A DNA stretch of 42,609 nucleotides, from the NCBI GenBank assembly GCA_041648895.1, contig JBAZOB010000009.1, positions 1-42,609 on the forward strand, given 5' to 3'. The notes beneath the pieces are model-generated. The model made no database searches. It was not told the DNA's origin and worked only from the letters and a program-made list of their open reading frames with translations. Below are positions 16,764 to 24,273 of this stretch, piece by piece. The number at the start of each line of letters is the position of its first letter. The first letter of the stretch is position 1. Origin of the DNA: JBAZOB01 sp041648895 (GTDB taxonomy: Bacteria; Patescibacteriota; JAHJAL01). A program made the position numbers and the translations under genes.

Positions 16764-16920
16764 TTAATTTTAAATTTTAAATTTTCAATTTTAAAACAAT
16801 TTTAAATCTATAAATGAATAAATTTTAAAACAGGCACAAAGTATAGAAAAGTTTTGCCTTTAAAATTTAATCATTTAAAATTGTTTTAAAATTGAAAATT
16901 TAAAATTTAAAATTTATTAA
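16760..16920. repeat. AT-only long inverted repeat (E6)
   Basis: Arms 16760-16807 and 16873-16920 are complements over 47 of 48 positions and are made almost wholly of AAATTTT units. The 65-nt centre holds a smaller nested inverted repeat around AAACAGGCA and TTTTGCCT. The left arm starts in the transketolase stop. It has the same architecture as 2728 and 27189 but a different sequence. Confidence 0.9.
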
Positions 16921-16950
16921 CTCCCTAAATTATTAACCAAAACAAAAACG

Positions 16951-17928
16951 ATGAAACTAGACGTATTATCTATTGGTGACTGTACTGTTGACGTTTTTCT
17001 CAACCTGGAGGAAGGAAACGTCAAATGCAATCTAAAAAAACAATTTTGTGAGATTTGTTTCCACTATGGTGACAAAATTCCCGTCGAAGAAGTAATCCAA
17101 ATACCAGGTACTGGCAATGCCGCCAATATGGCCATTGGCTCCAGCCGGCTCGGTTTAAAAAGTGCTATCTGTACCGTCGTCGGCAACGAAGGCAGCGGGG
17201 AAACGATTATCAAAAATTTTCGTAAAGAAAAAGTTGATATTTCTCACTTGCAGGAAGATCCCAAATCGCCCACCAACTACTCCGCCATCATTAATTATGA
17301 GGGGGAAAGAACCATTTTTTCCCATCATGAAATTAGAAAATATAAATTCCCGCCCATAAAAAATAAACCGCAATGGATTTATCTCACTTCCGTTGGTCAA
17401 AATTATGAACAATTATATGCTGATACAGTCAAATACTGTCGTCAAAACTGCGTCAAAATGGGTTTTAATCCTGGCACTCTCCAGGTGCGAGACGGCTACA
17501 AAAAAATTAAAAATGTCATCGATCAATGCAATGTTATTATTGTTAACAAAGAAGAGGCTAACATAATTTTAGAAACCAGTGAACCTCGACCAATCAAATA
17601 CCTACTCAAAGCCATGTTTGACCTGGGACCGGACAATGTGGTTATTACTGATGGCGAATATGGTGCCTATTCTTACAATGGTCGTGAATTTATTCATATT
17701 CCGGCCACCAAAACCAAAGTTGTGGAAAGAACCGGCGCCGGTGATGCTTTCTCCACCGGCTACATTGCTGCCATAATTCACGGTAAAGATCATGCCCAAG
17801 CTCTCTTGTGGGGCACCATGAATTCTGATGAAGTTATCCGATACGTTGGTCCCCAAAAAGGATTACTGACTTTACGGCAAATGAAACAAAAAGTAAAAAA
17901 ATGCCCACTAAAAATTAAAAAAATATAA
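16951..17928 (+). CDS. PfkB-family sugar kinase
   Basis: The 325-residue kinase has a ribokinase fold. The N-terminal strand DVLSIGDCTVDVFL, the PGTGNAANMAIGSSRLGL motif (PfkB signature 1 region) and the C-terminal signature VVERTGAGDAFSTGYIAAI with the catalytic Asp are clear. A Cys-bearing insert near the lid (C26, C33, C36; then FHYGDKIPVEE) is unusual against E. coli ribokinase. The substrate cannot be read from sequence; a ribose, nucleoside or fructose-phosphate substrate would suit the neighbours. It lies behind the AT-rich palindrome, so it may be partly uncoupled from the upstream operon. Confidence 0.85.
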   Translation: MKLDVLSIGDCTVDVFLNLEEGNVKCNLKKQFCEICFHYGDKIPVEEVIQIPGTGNAANMAIGSSRLGLKSAICTVVGNEGSGETIIKNFRKEKVDISHLQEDPKSPTNYSAIINYEGERTIFSHHEIRKYKFPPIKNKPQWIYLTSVGQNYEQLYADTVKYCRQNCVKMGFNPGTLQVRDGYKKIKNVIDQCNVIIVNKEEANIILETSEPRPIKYLLKAMFDLGPDNVVITDGEYGAYSYNGREFIHIPATKTKVVERTGAGDAFSTGYIAAIIHGKDHAQALLWGTMNSDEVIRYVGPQKGLLTLRQMKQKVKKCPLKIKKI

Positions 17929-17973
17929 ATTATTTCTCACCTTCTCTTAAAATAATCAAAGAACGAGGCAAAA

Positions 17974-18597
17974 ATGAAACCGAAAAAAATAAAAATCAGC
18001 CGACATGATAAGTCCTTTTCTAATCCCTATGATAAGACTCATTTAAAATATGCCATCTGTGTTTCCGGTTCAGCCATGGCGGAAGTCTGCAGCGCTAATG
18101 CCAAAAATGAAGTTACAGAATTAGGACGTCAAATTGCCCTAAATCATGCTTTTCTTATTACTGGCGCTACTACTGGTATGCCCAACTATGCCGCTCAGGG
18201 TTGTAAAGAAGCCGGCGGTATCAGCATTGGTATCTCACCAGCCGCTTCAGAAAAAGACCATGTTCGTCGCTACCAGTTGCCGACTGAATATTATGATTTA
18301 ATCATGTACACTGGCTTTGGTTACTCCGGGCGCAATCTGTTGTTAACCCGCATGGCTGACGCTATTATCAGTGTCTGTGGCCGTATTGGCACCCTCAATG
18401 AATTTACCATCGCCTTCGAAGATAAAAAACCAATTGGAGTCCTGGAAGATACCGGAGGACTAGTTAATGAATTCCGCGAACTTGTTGATAAGGGTTACCG
18501 AGGACCAGGTAAAATTGCCTATGATAAAGACCCCGCTGTCCTAGTTAAAAAAGTGTTAAAAATGATTGAAAAAGAGAAAATAAAAAAGAAAAAATAA
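17974..18597 (+). CDS. SLOG/LOG-like Rossmann protein (TIGR00725-like)
   Basis: This 207-residue protein resembles the predicted nucleotide-binding family around TIGR00725 and the LOG (lysine decarboxylase-like) group. Visible blocks are YAICVSGSAMAEVCSANA, HAFLITGATTGMPNYAAQGC, SIGISPAASEKDHV and the loop VCGRIGTLNEFTIAFEDKKP, which replaces the GGxGTxxE loop of LOG phosphoribohydrolases and keeps GT and E. The function is not known. GAGG lies about 8 bases before the ATG. It is the last gene of the sugar-phosphate block and may handle a nucleotide or phosphoribosyl metabolite; that is inference. Confidence 0.75.
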   Translation: MKPKKIKISRHDKSFSNPYDKTHLKYAICVSGSAMAEVCSANAKNEVTELGRQIALNHAFLITGATTGMPNYAAQGCKEAGGISIGISPAASEKDHVRRYQLPTEYYDLIMYTGFGYSGRNLLLTRMADAIISVCGRIGTLNEFTIAFEDKKPIGVLEDTGGLVNEFRELVDKGYRGPGKIAYDKDPAVLVKKVLKMIEKEKIKKKK

Positions 18598-18612
18598 TAG
18601 TCCAATAAACAA

Positions 18613-18738
18613 ATGAAAAATAAAAAATCAAAATTAATTGACCAGCTACTTTTGTTATGCACCAAACCCTACGAATTCAAGATTATCCAGATGAATAAAC
18701 TAAAATTCAACATCAATAGAGTTAAAAATAGTAAATAA
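18613..18738 (+). CDS. possible small basic protein, 41 residues
   Basis: An open frame from ATG 18613 to TAA 18736-18738 encodes a Lys- and Asn-rich peptide with a hydrophobic patch (LIDQLLLLC). It fills the gap between the SLOG-like gene and the convergent polymerase gene. No Shine-Dalgarno sequence is present and no family is recognised. AT-rich sequence yields such frames by chance. Confidence 0.22.
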   Translation: MKNKKSKLIDQLLLLCTKPYEFKIIQMNKLKFNINRVKNSK

Positions 18739-18775
18739 TTACACCTGGTTTTTTTGATCATCAATGATTGATTAA

Positions 18776-20074
18776 TTATTTTCCAAAAGCTATTCGATCA
18801 GATATGTCCTCACTCCATTCACTAATCGCCCCTCGGGCCACTGTAAATTCGCCATATCTATCATTTATCTCATCCATCGACTTAACCAGTCGATCTTTTT
18901 TTAATTCATCGGCGAATATACTAAGTTGTAGTCTTTTTGTTTCCAGATCCGAAACACTAATAAAGATTTTACTGATCTGATCGTGTAAAATATGATTATT
19001 CAAATGTTGGTATAAATTTTGAAAAATCTCCCAGCTATCATCGGTGGCGCGGCCCATTTTTTGTTGACGCGCGAAACCACCACCATAGGTATAACGCCAG
19101 CCAATCCACCCCACTTTTGCCACCTTACTTTTTCGTCGCAAGCGTCGGCCAGTTTTTTCACATAATTTCATCATAATCCGAGCAATTTGTTCTTTGTCAG
19201 CTGTTTTTCGCAATAAAGTGTAAGAATTGCCGATTGATTTTTGCTTTTCGTCTTTATCGACCTTTAGACAATCGATCTCCAAACCATTTAGTCGCGACCA
19301 CAGAAAATAACCCATTTTCCCCATCTTCTTTAATAAAAACGATGGCTTGGCGTATTTGATATCCATGGGCCTAAAAATACTGATGGCATTTAATTGTCTT
19401 TTCAAACCCCAAGATATACCCCAAATATCCGTTAATTCCAATTGATGTAAAATTTCATCGACATTATTTTTGCGAATCACCAATAAGCCATCTGGCTTTT
19501 TGAAATCAGAGCCAATCTTGGCTAAAAATTTAGTCGGAGCAATCCCAATCGAAGCGGTCAGCCATTCGCCCACTTCCGACCTTATCCTTTGTTTAATTTG
19601 GTTAGCAATTATTATTAATTTGGCAATTTCTTTATCTTCATCAAAGTTTTTATTAGCAAAACTAAATTTTAAAAAACTTTCATCTATACTGTATTTTTCC
19701 ACTTTATCTGAATAATCGCTAAAAATCTTATTTATTCGCTCGGTAATTACCCGATATTTAGCCGGATCATCCCGCACCAAAATAATTTGCGGGTATTTGA
19801 GCTTGGCTTCCCAAATTTTAGTTCCGGTTTTAATGCCGATCTGTTTAGCCTCTTTCGAAGCCGCCAAAATAGTTCCTTTGGGATGAATATACGAACAAAC
19901 TCCTAGTGGACGCCCCCGCCAAGCCGGATTAGCCTGCTGCTCACAAGCTGCAAAATAACTATTCATATCAATATGCATCATCAGAAAACGACTGGACGGG
20001 AACTTGAATAAATCGTTTGGCCTTGATTTTATTTTCATAAATTTATAATTAGATAAATAATTTGTCTTAACCAT
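18776..20074 (-). CDS. Y-family DNA polymerase (DinB/UmuC-like)
   Basis: A translesion polymerase of 432 residues. The catalytic residues are D36 in MMHIDMNSYFAACEQ and D131/E132 in KYSIDESFL. PLGVCSYIHPKGTILAASKEAKQIGI, DDPAKY, SIGIAPTKFLAKIGSDFKKPDG and the helix-hairpin-helix IWGISWGLKRQL follow in the usual order, then a little-finger domain. The ATG directly follows the stop of the upstream small gene (TAA-ATG). An alternative start is Met13. The protein is closer to UmuC-type subfamilies than to E. coli DinB by eye, but this was not tested. Confidence 0.92.
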   Translation of the reverse strand: MVKTNYLSNYKFMKIKSRPNDLFKFPSSRFLMMHIDMNSYFAACEQQANPAWRGRPLGVCSYIHPKGTILAASKEAKQIGIKTGTKIWEAKLKYPQIILVRDDPAKYRVITERINKIFSDYSDKVEKYSIDESFLKFSFANKNFDEDKEIAKLIIIANQIKQRIRSEVGEWLTASIGIAPTKFLAKIGSDFKKPDGLLVIRKNNVDEILHQLELTDIWGISWGLKRQLNAISIFRPMDIKYAKPSFLLKKMGKMGYFLWSRLNGLEIDCLKVDKDEKQKSIGNSYTLLRKTADKEQIARIMMKLCEKTGRRLRRKSKVAKVGWIGWRYTYGGGFARQQKMGRATDDSWEIFQNLYQHLNNHILHDQISKIFISVSDLETKRLQLSIFADELKKDRLVKSMDEINDRYGEFTVARGAISEWSEDISDRIAFGK

Positions 20075-20329
20075 TTAATAACTGACTTCTTCCAAAATCC
20101 ACTCCAAATTATCCGTATTTAAACACAATTTATAGCCATTATTTTCCGCGTCGCTTACATGAAAATAATAATATAACCTGCTTCCCACTTTTTTCTCAAA
20201 AACCAGGTTTAGTTTTTTGATATAGATCCGCCGTTTTTGCCAGACCAGGAGTAGGGGAGTAATTTGTTGAGAAAAACTAACCACCACCTGAACTCTCTCG
20301 CTGATTTTTGTTGAGCTATTACTTAGCAT
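20075..20329 (-). CDS. small polymerase-associated protein (DUF6504-like)
   Basis: The 84-residue protein is encoded directly upstream of the Y-family polymerase and touches it. The core pattern is P-L-L-L-V-W-x-x-R-R-I-Y-I-x-x-L, then a variable stretch, YYYFHV, and a closing GYKLCLNTDNLEWILEEV. This resembles small partners such as DUF6504 that accompany Y-family polymerases in other bacteria; that comparison is from memory. A role in loading or tethering the polymerase is inferred from linkage only. One GTAGGGGAGT word lies on the opposite strand within it. Confidence 0.65.
   Translation of the reverse strand: MLSNSSTKISERVQVVVSFSQQITPLLLVWQKRRIYIKKLNLVFEKKVGSRLYYYFHVSDAENNGYKLCLNTDNLEWILEEVSY
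20251..20260 (+). other. GTAGGGGAGT word, copy antisense to the polymerase partner gene
   Basis: An exact plus-strand copy, here on the non-coding strand of a minus-strand gene. It continues as GTAGGGGAGTAATT, like the copy at 28911. Confidence 0.45.
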
Positions 20330-20354
20330 AAGTGTTAATTAAATGTCTAAATTT

Positions 20355-20384
20355 ATATTAGCACACTTGTTAAAAATATGTCAA
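20355..20384 (-). promoter_or_regulatory. promoter of the polymerase cassette
   Basis: Read on the minus strand: TTGACA (20384-20379), 18-bp spacer, TAATAT (20360-20355), preceded by TG one base upstream of the hexamer. It overlaps the divergent promoter of the histidine kinase gene. No LexA-type operator is recognisable; AAGTGT/ACACTT half-sites about 30 bp apart flank the start region. Confidence 0.75.
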
Positions 20385-20394
20385 AAGGTATAAT
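20367..20394 (+). promoter_or_regulatory. promoter of the LytS/LytTR-type operon
   Basis: TTGTTA (20367-20372), 16-bp spacer, TATAAT (20389-20394), 45 bases before the kinase ATG. Its elements interleave with the divergent polymerase promoter, so the two may compete for RNA polymerase. Confidence 0.6.
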
Positions 20395-20439
20395 TTTAAA
20401 TTTATCATTTATAATAAGATAAAGTATTATTTTATTTTT

Positions 20440-21663
20440 ATGACTCCCAACATCTTTTTTTGGAATCAAATTCTCGACATTGCCGGTCGCAGTGCCATTG
20501 TTTTAGTGATTGCTTTTTTGATCAGTCATTTAGTCATCAAAAACAACTTCAATATTGTCAAACCCAGTATTATTGAAAAAATATCCCTGGCTTTAACTTT
20601 TATCCTCATCTATACCATCACCTTATTTTTTAACTATGGTGAAAAAAGACTGCTCATCTTTGATCTGGCCTTACCCATTATTGTCGTTTCCGGTATTCTA
20701 GCCGGACTGCGGGTTAGTTTCACGGTTTCTCTAGTAGCGGCTTTTTTGCTACGGCAACTTTTTCCTCTTTCCTGGCCCTACGCTATTCTCACTATTCTGG
20801 CCGGCATAGTTAGTGGCATCATTAGTCGGATCCAGCAAAGTAATCGTAAAAAAATGATTACCGCCGCTATTGTACAGTTTATTTTTTCCATACTGCAAAT
20901 CGGCGTCTTTTATTTCCTACTGGAAGGATTTATCTATAAATCTCTTTGGGAAAATATTGCCTCCGTTTTTATCGTGATTTTAATCCAAATTAGCAGCGTG
21001 GTTATTTTTCTTTATATCATCTATTCCATTATCAATTATCAAAAACAGCAACAAATGATTTATCTGCAAAATCAAGCTCGCTTGAGAACCCTGGAGTCAC
21101 AAATCAATCCCCATTGGCTCTTTAACTCTCTCAATACCATTGGTTCTTTGACCAGAACCAATCCATCGCAAGCTCATGATTTAGTAATTGAACTTTCCTC
21201 GCTTTTGCGCAGCAGTTTACGTAAACAAGGAGAGCTAGTGCCACTTATTGACGAAATCAAAAACATCGACAGCTATATTGCTATCGCCAAAGCCAGATTC
21301 GGTGAAAGAATTACCATCAAAAGAGACATCCCCGATATTTATACCAAATACAAAGTTCCCAACCTCATTTGGGAACCAATCGTTGAAAATGCCATTGTCC
21401 ACAACATAAAGCAACAAGAAAAAGTAACCGTCGAACTATCAGTTAAAAAAGCTCGTAATTTACTCATTCTCATTACCAAAGATAATGGGCAAGGTATACC
21501 CCAAAAAATCATTAAAAATATTCAATCCAATATCAAAATACACAAACATCTTGGTTTACCCAGCACTATTGCTCGTCTTAAAAATTTTTATCAACGAGAA
21601 GACCTAATCGATATTGATACTTCCGCAAAAGGCACGATTGTTAACCTGAAGATACCAATCTAA
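20440..21663 (+). CDS. LytS/YpdA-type membrane sensor histidine kinase
   Basis: The 407-residue protein has about six to seven membrane helices in its first 205 residues (for example AIVLVIAFLISHLVI, LALTFILIYTITLFF, YAILTILAGIVSGII). A His_kinase domain and an ATPase domain follow. The phosphoacceptor motif QINPHWLFNSLNTI has His225; the usual motif is PHFLFN, so Phe is replaced by Trp. The N-box is EPIVENAIVHNI and the G-box DNGQGIP. It pairs with the LytTR regulator 54 bases downstream. The signal is unknown; family members sense small metabolites or envelope state. Confidence 0.9.
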   Translation: MTPNIFFWNQILDIAGRSAIVLVIAFLISHLVIKNNFNIVKPSIIEKISLALTFILIYTITLFFNYGEKRLLIFDLALPIIVVSGILAGLRVSFTVSLVAAFLLRQLFPLSWPYAILTILAGIVSGIISRIQQSNRKKMITAAIVQFIFSILQIGVFYFLLEGFIYKSLWENIASVFIVILIQISSVVIFLYIIYSIINYQKQQQMIYLQNQARLRTLESQINPHWLFNSLNTIGSLTRTNPSQAHDLVIELSSLLRSSLRKQGELVPLIDEIKNIDSYIAIAKARFGERITIKRDIPDIYTKYKVPNLIWEPIVENAIVHNIKQQEKVTVELSVKKARNLLILITKDNGQGIPQKIIKNIQSNIKIHKHLGLPSTIARLKNFYQREDLIDIDTSAKGTIVNLKIPI

Positions 21664-21701
21664 CGAGTGGTATAAATTAATTTTAATATCATACCACTCG
21701 T
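21663..21701. repeat. short hairpin between kinase and regulator (E4)
   Basis: ACGAGTGGTAT (21663-21673) pairs exactly with ATACCACTCGT (21691-21701) across a 17-nt AT loop. The left half plus loop resembles the inner arm of the palindrome at 2728 (ACGAGTTGTGTGAATTAATT). It could tune kinase-to-regulator expression or be a reduced member of that family. Confidence 0.85.
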
Positions 21702-21717
21702 AATTTAATAAAAAATT

Positions 21718-22476
21718 ATGCTCAAAATTAAAACTCTCATCATTGATGATGAACAACCAGCTATCGAGGAACTATATTATCATTGCAGCCAATATATCGA
21801 TAAAAGGCATATTTATGATCTCAATAACCCTCGTCAAGCTGTTGCCACTATCCAAGAGCATCAGATAGAATTAGTTTTTCTCGATATTAATATGCCGTTT
21901 ATTTCAGGTATCGAATTGGCTAAAAAAATCAGCCAGTTAAAAAAACCACCTCACATTATTTTTGTCACCGCCTATGATGATTATGCCGTTAAAGCTTTTG
22001 AACTAAATGCCATCGACTATATTCTTAAACCAATTGATCCGGTTCGTTTTCGAATTACTATTGATAAAATTACCAATATCCTCAAAGCCCCCACCAGTAA
22101 AAAAATTGATACTGGAACCATTGAGCAAGTCAATAATCACATCAATGGCAAAATAACCGCTGTCGGCACCAATCCCAATGATCGTTACATATTTCACCTG
22201 TGTGATATTACCTATTTTCATGCCGAAGGACCAGTGGTATTTGCTCACACCAAAGATAATATTCATAAAAGAGTGCATTACAAATTACAAGATCTGGAAA
22301 AATGTTTACCCGACAATTTCGTTCGCGCTCACAAATCATACATTGTTAACACTGAACATGTGTCGCGCATGTACTTGTGGCAAAAATCCAACTACCAAAT
22401 TGAACTCAACAACAAAGCCACTATCCCTGTTTCTCGTCGTTACTCAGCCCAGGTTAAAGAAAAATTAAACTGGTAA
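21718..22476 (+). CDS. LytTR-family response regulator
   Basis: The 252-residue protein has a receiver domain (IIDDEQPA acidic pair; phospho-acceptor D56 in LVFLDINMP; VTAYDDYAVKAF; YILKPID with the conserved Lys) and a C-terminal LytTR DNA-binding domain (ITYFHAEGPVVFAHT, FVRAHKSYIVNTEHV, IPVSRRY). It is the natural partner of the kinase upstream. LytTR targets are usually pairs of short direct repeats near promoters. I could not identify such sites in the window with confidence. Confidence 0.94.
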   Translation: MLKIKTLIIDDEQPAIEELYYHCSQYIDKRHIYDLNNPRQAVATIQEHQIELVFLDINMPFISGIELAKKISQLKKPPHIIFVTAYDDYAVKAFELNAIDYILKPIDPVRFRITIDKITNILKAPTSKKIDTGTIEQVNNHINGKITAVGTNPNDRYIFHLCDITYFHAEGPVVFAHTKDNIHKRVHYKLQDLEKCLPDNFVRAHKSYIVNTEHVSRMYLWQKSNYQIELNNKATIPVSRRYSAQVKEKLNW

Positions 22477-22504
22477 TTTACCGCTTATTTCAAAATTACG
22501 CCCG

Positions 22505-22536
22505 CTCATTAAAATGTCATATTTGATGAGTTTTTT
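22505..22536 (+). terminator. intrinsic terminator after the response regulator
   Basis: CTCAT (22505-22509) pairs with ATGAG (22526-22530), with an inner AAAT/ATTT extension, followed by six T. It ends the two-component operon. Confidence 0.6.
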
Positions 22537-22542
22537 GTTGTC

Positions 22543-22548
22543 TATAAT
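22543..22548 (+). promoter_or_regulatory. -10 box for the 84-residue protein
   Basis: An exact TATAAT lies 45 bases before ATG 22594, right behind the preceding terminator. The -35 region is poor (TTTGAT with a 15-bp spacer). Confidence 0.45.
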
Positions 22549-22581
22549 AAAACCAGTAAAAATAAATATTATCTAAGAAAA

Positions 22582-22587
22582 AAGGAG
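22582..22587 (+). promoter_or_regulatory. strong Shine-Dalgarno site
   Basis: AAGGAG lies 6 bases before ATG 22594. It is one of very few full Shine-Dalgarno sites in the window, suggesting strong translation of the small protein. Confidence 0.8.
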
Positions 22588-22593
22588 CCCAAC

Positions 22594-22848
22594 ATGAAAA
22601 AAATCACCCAAAAGAAAATTGTTCAAATGGTAGCTGATTACAAACTATGGATTGCCGGACTAGAACAATATCTTATCGATCATCGCATCACCCAGGCCCA
22701 AATTATTAATAAACTTAATTACCTCAAACAACAACTCAATGTTATTACTCGGCTTGATTCCATGTTCGATATTCATCAAAAAATATCCTACGTTGAGAAT
22801 TCTCTCAATCATATCCAAAGACAGCTGATTCTTGCCCCCACTTACTGA
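22594..22848 (+). CDS. small helical protein, 84 residues, unknown function
   Basis: The protein is predicted by eye to be all-helical, with Lys-rich N-terminal helix (MKKITQKKIVQMVADYKLW) and heptad-like hydrophobic spacing (LNYLKQQLNVITRLDSMFDI, then VENSLNHIQRQL), so it may form a coiled coil. There is no signal peptide or cysteine. No family is recognised. It has its own -10 box, an unusually good Shine-Dalgarno site and a stable hairpin shortly after its stop, so it looks like an independent, well-expressed unit. Confidence 0.7.
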   Translation: MKKITQKKIVQMVADYKLWIAGLEQYLIDHRITQAQIINKLNYLKQQLNVITRLDSMFDIHQKISYVENSLNHIQRQLILAPTY

Positions 22849-22882
22849 TTTCTCGATAGTATTATTCTCGGTCGCTTTTTTT

Positions 22883-22922
22883 ACCAATACCCTGGCCAAA
22901 ATAAATTGCCAGGGTGTTTGGT
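22883..22922. repeat. stable hairpin after the 84-residue protein gene
   Basis: ACCAATACCCTGGC pairs with GCCAGGGTGTTTGGT (22908-22922), with one small bulge and an 11-nt loop. A run of seven T precedes the stem rather than following it, so it is not a classical plus-strand terminator. It may protect the 3' end of the mRNA or be a small RNA element. Confidence 0.7.
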
Positions 22923-22997
22923 ATGTGGACACTCTTTATAAACTAGCTTAAAAATTATAAAATATAAATATATTAGAAATAACTTTATTATCATTGA

Positions 22998-24272
22998 ATG
23001 AAAACCATGAAAAAAGCGACCATTATCACCATTATTATCGCCCTTGCTCTTACTTTTTCCATTCCCAATCAATCATTTGAAATAGAAAAAGCCAAAGCAA
23101 ATAGCAGTAAAGTAATTGATGTATCAATTGCTGATCAACGCATGACCATCATTGAAAATTACCAAATTATTAATCAATTTCCCATTTCCACCGGTACCTG
23201 GGATATGCCGACTCCTATTGGCACCCATCAAATATACAATCATATCCCCAATGCCTATTCCACTCCCTATGATCTCTACATGCCTAACTGGATGGCGATC
23301 ACTTCCGATGGCAGCTATGGCATTCATGGCTTACCCTACTGGCAATATAGTTGGGGACGAGTTTATGAAGGTGAAAATCACCTTGGCTGGCGGGTTAGCC
23401 ATGGATGTATTCGCCTATCACTAGCCAACGCCGAGTGGTTATACGACTGGGCTCCCAACGGCACCACCGTCATTGTCCACAATGAATCAGGCATTCAAGC
23501 CAATTACACCCCACCTGACTATGCTGCTGAAATAATCGATCAGTCACCATCAAATATTACTCTCAAACCCGGCGAAACCACCAATGTGTGGGTGAAATTA
23601 AAAAACATTGGTAAAAACTGGTGGTACAACGTTGGCCAATACCCCATTCATCTTGGCACCGACAACAATCGCGATCGCGCCTCTTCATTTAGTAATTCCA
23701 GTTGGATCGGCGCTAACCGGCCGGTCAAACTGGCGACTTCTGGTGTTAGTTACGGGCAGGAAGCCACTTTTAATTTTACCATTACCGCCCCTCAGGAAAT
23801 GAAAGAATATGAAGAACATTTTCGTCCCGTCGCCGAAAACCACTCTTGGTTTAATGATCCCGATATTGTTTGGCATATCAATGTCTGGCAACCAGCCTAT
23901 TCCAACCAATGGATTAGTCAATCAAACTATCCCACCGTCGCCGCCGGCGATAAAATCGAACTGCAAATTAAATACCAAAACACCGGCTCCCAAACCTGGA
24001 AAAATAGTGGCGCCAATCCCGTCCGGTTAGCCACCAGTCATTCCCAAGACCGTAACAGTATTTTCTACGACCAGACCTCCTGGCTTTCCCCTAACCGCCT
24101 CACCAACCTGGCCGAGACTGAAATCGATCCCGGCGAAATCGGCACCTTTAATTTTACCATTCAAGCCCCCCACACTCCCGGTGTTTATACCGAATATTAT
24201 CAATTAGTGGCCGAAGGAGCCAACTGGATGGAAGACAATGGTGTCTTTCTCAATATTTACGTCACCAATTAA
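22998..24272 (+). CDS. secreted L,D-transpeptidase (YkuD) with two Ig-like repeats
   Basis: The enzyme should cross-link peptidoglycan stem peptides outside the membrane. The 424-residue protein starts with a signal peptide or anchor (about 5-24; an alternative start is Met4). The YkuD domain has ISTGTWDMPTPIGTHQIY, GIHGLPYW and the catalytic SHGCIRLS (Cys about 138). Two tandem repeats of about 115 residues follow, each with an N-N-T/I-G-x-x-W-W/K...NPVRL/YPIHLGT...DR...SSW...R pattern. They resemble the Ig-like FW domain of NBR1-type proteins found in bacterial surface proteins. They may bind wall polymers or protein partners; that is inference. recR starts 1 base after the stop. Confidence 0.88.
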   Translation: MKTMKKATIITIIIALALTFSIPNQSFEIEKAKANSSKVIDVSIADQRMTIIENYQIINQFPISTGTWDMPTPIGTHQIYNHIPNAYSTPYDLYMPNWMAITSDGSYGIHGLPYWQYSWGRVYEGENHLGWRVSHGCIRLSLANAEWLYDWAPNGTTVIVHNESGIQANYTPPDYAAEIIDQSPSNITLKPGETTNVWVKLKNIGKNWWYNVGQYPIHLGTDNNRDRASSFSNSSWIGANRPVKLATSGVSYGQEATFNFTITAPQEMKEYEEHFRPVAENHSWFNDPDIVWHINVWQPAYSNQWISQSNYPTVAAGDKIELQIKYQNTGSQTWKNSGANPVRLATSHSQDRNSIFYDQTSWLSPNRLTNLAETEIDPGEIGTFNFTIQAPHTPGVYTEYYQLVAEGANWMEDNGVFLNIYVTN

Positions 24273-24273
24273 T

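Noticed and set aside
20330..20400. LexA/SOS box upstream of the polymerase cassette
   Set aside because: No match to the Gram-positive CGAAC-N4-GTTCG or E. coli CTG-N10-CAG operator; only loose AAGTGT/ACACTT half-sites.
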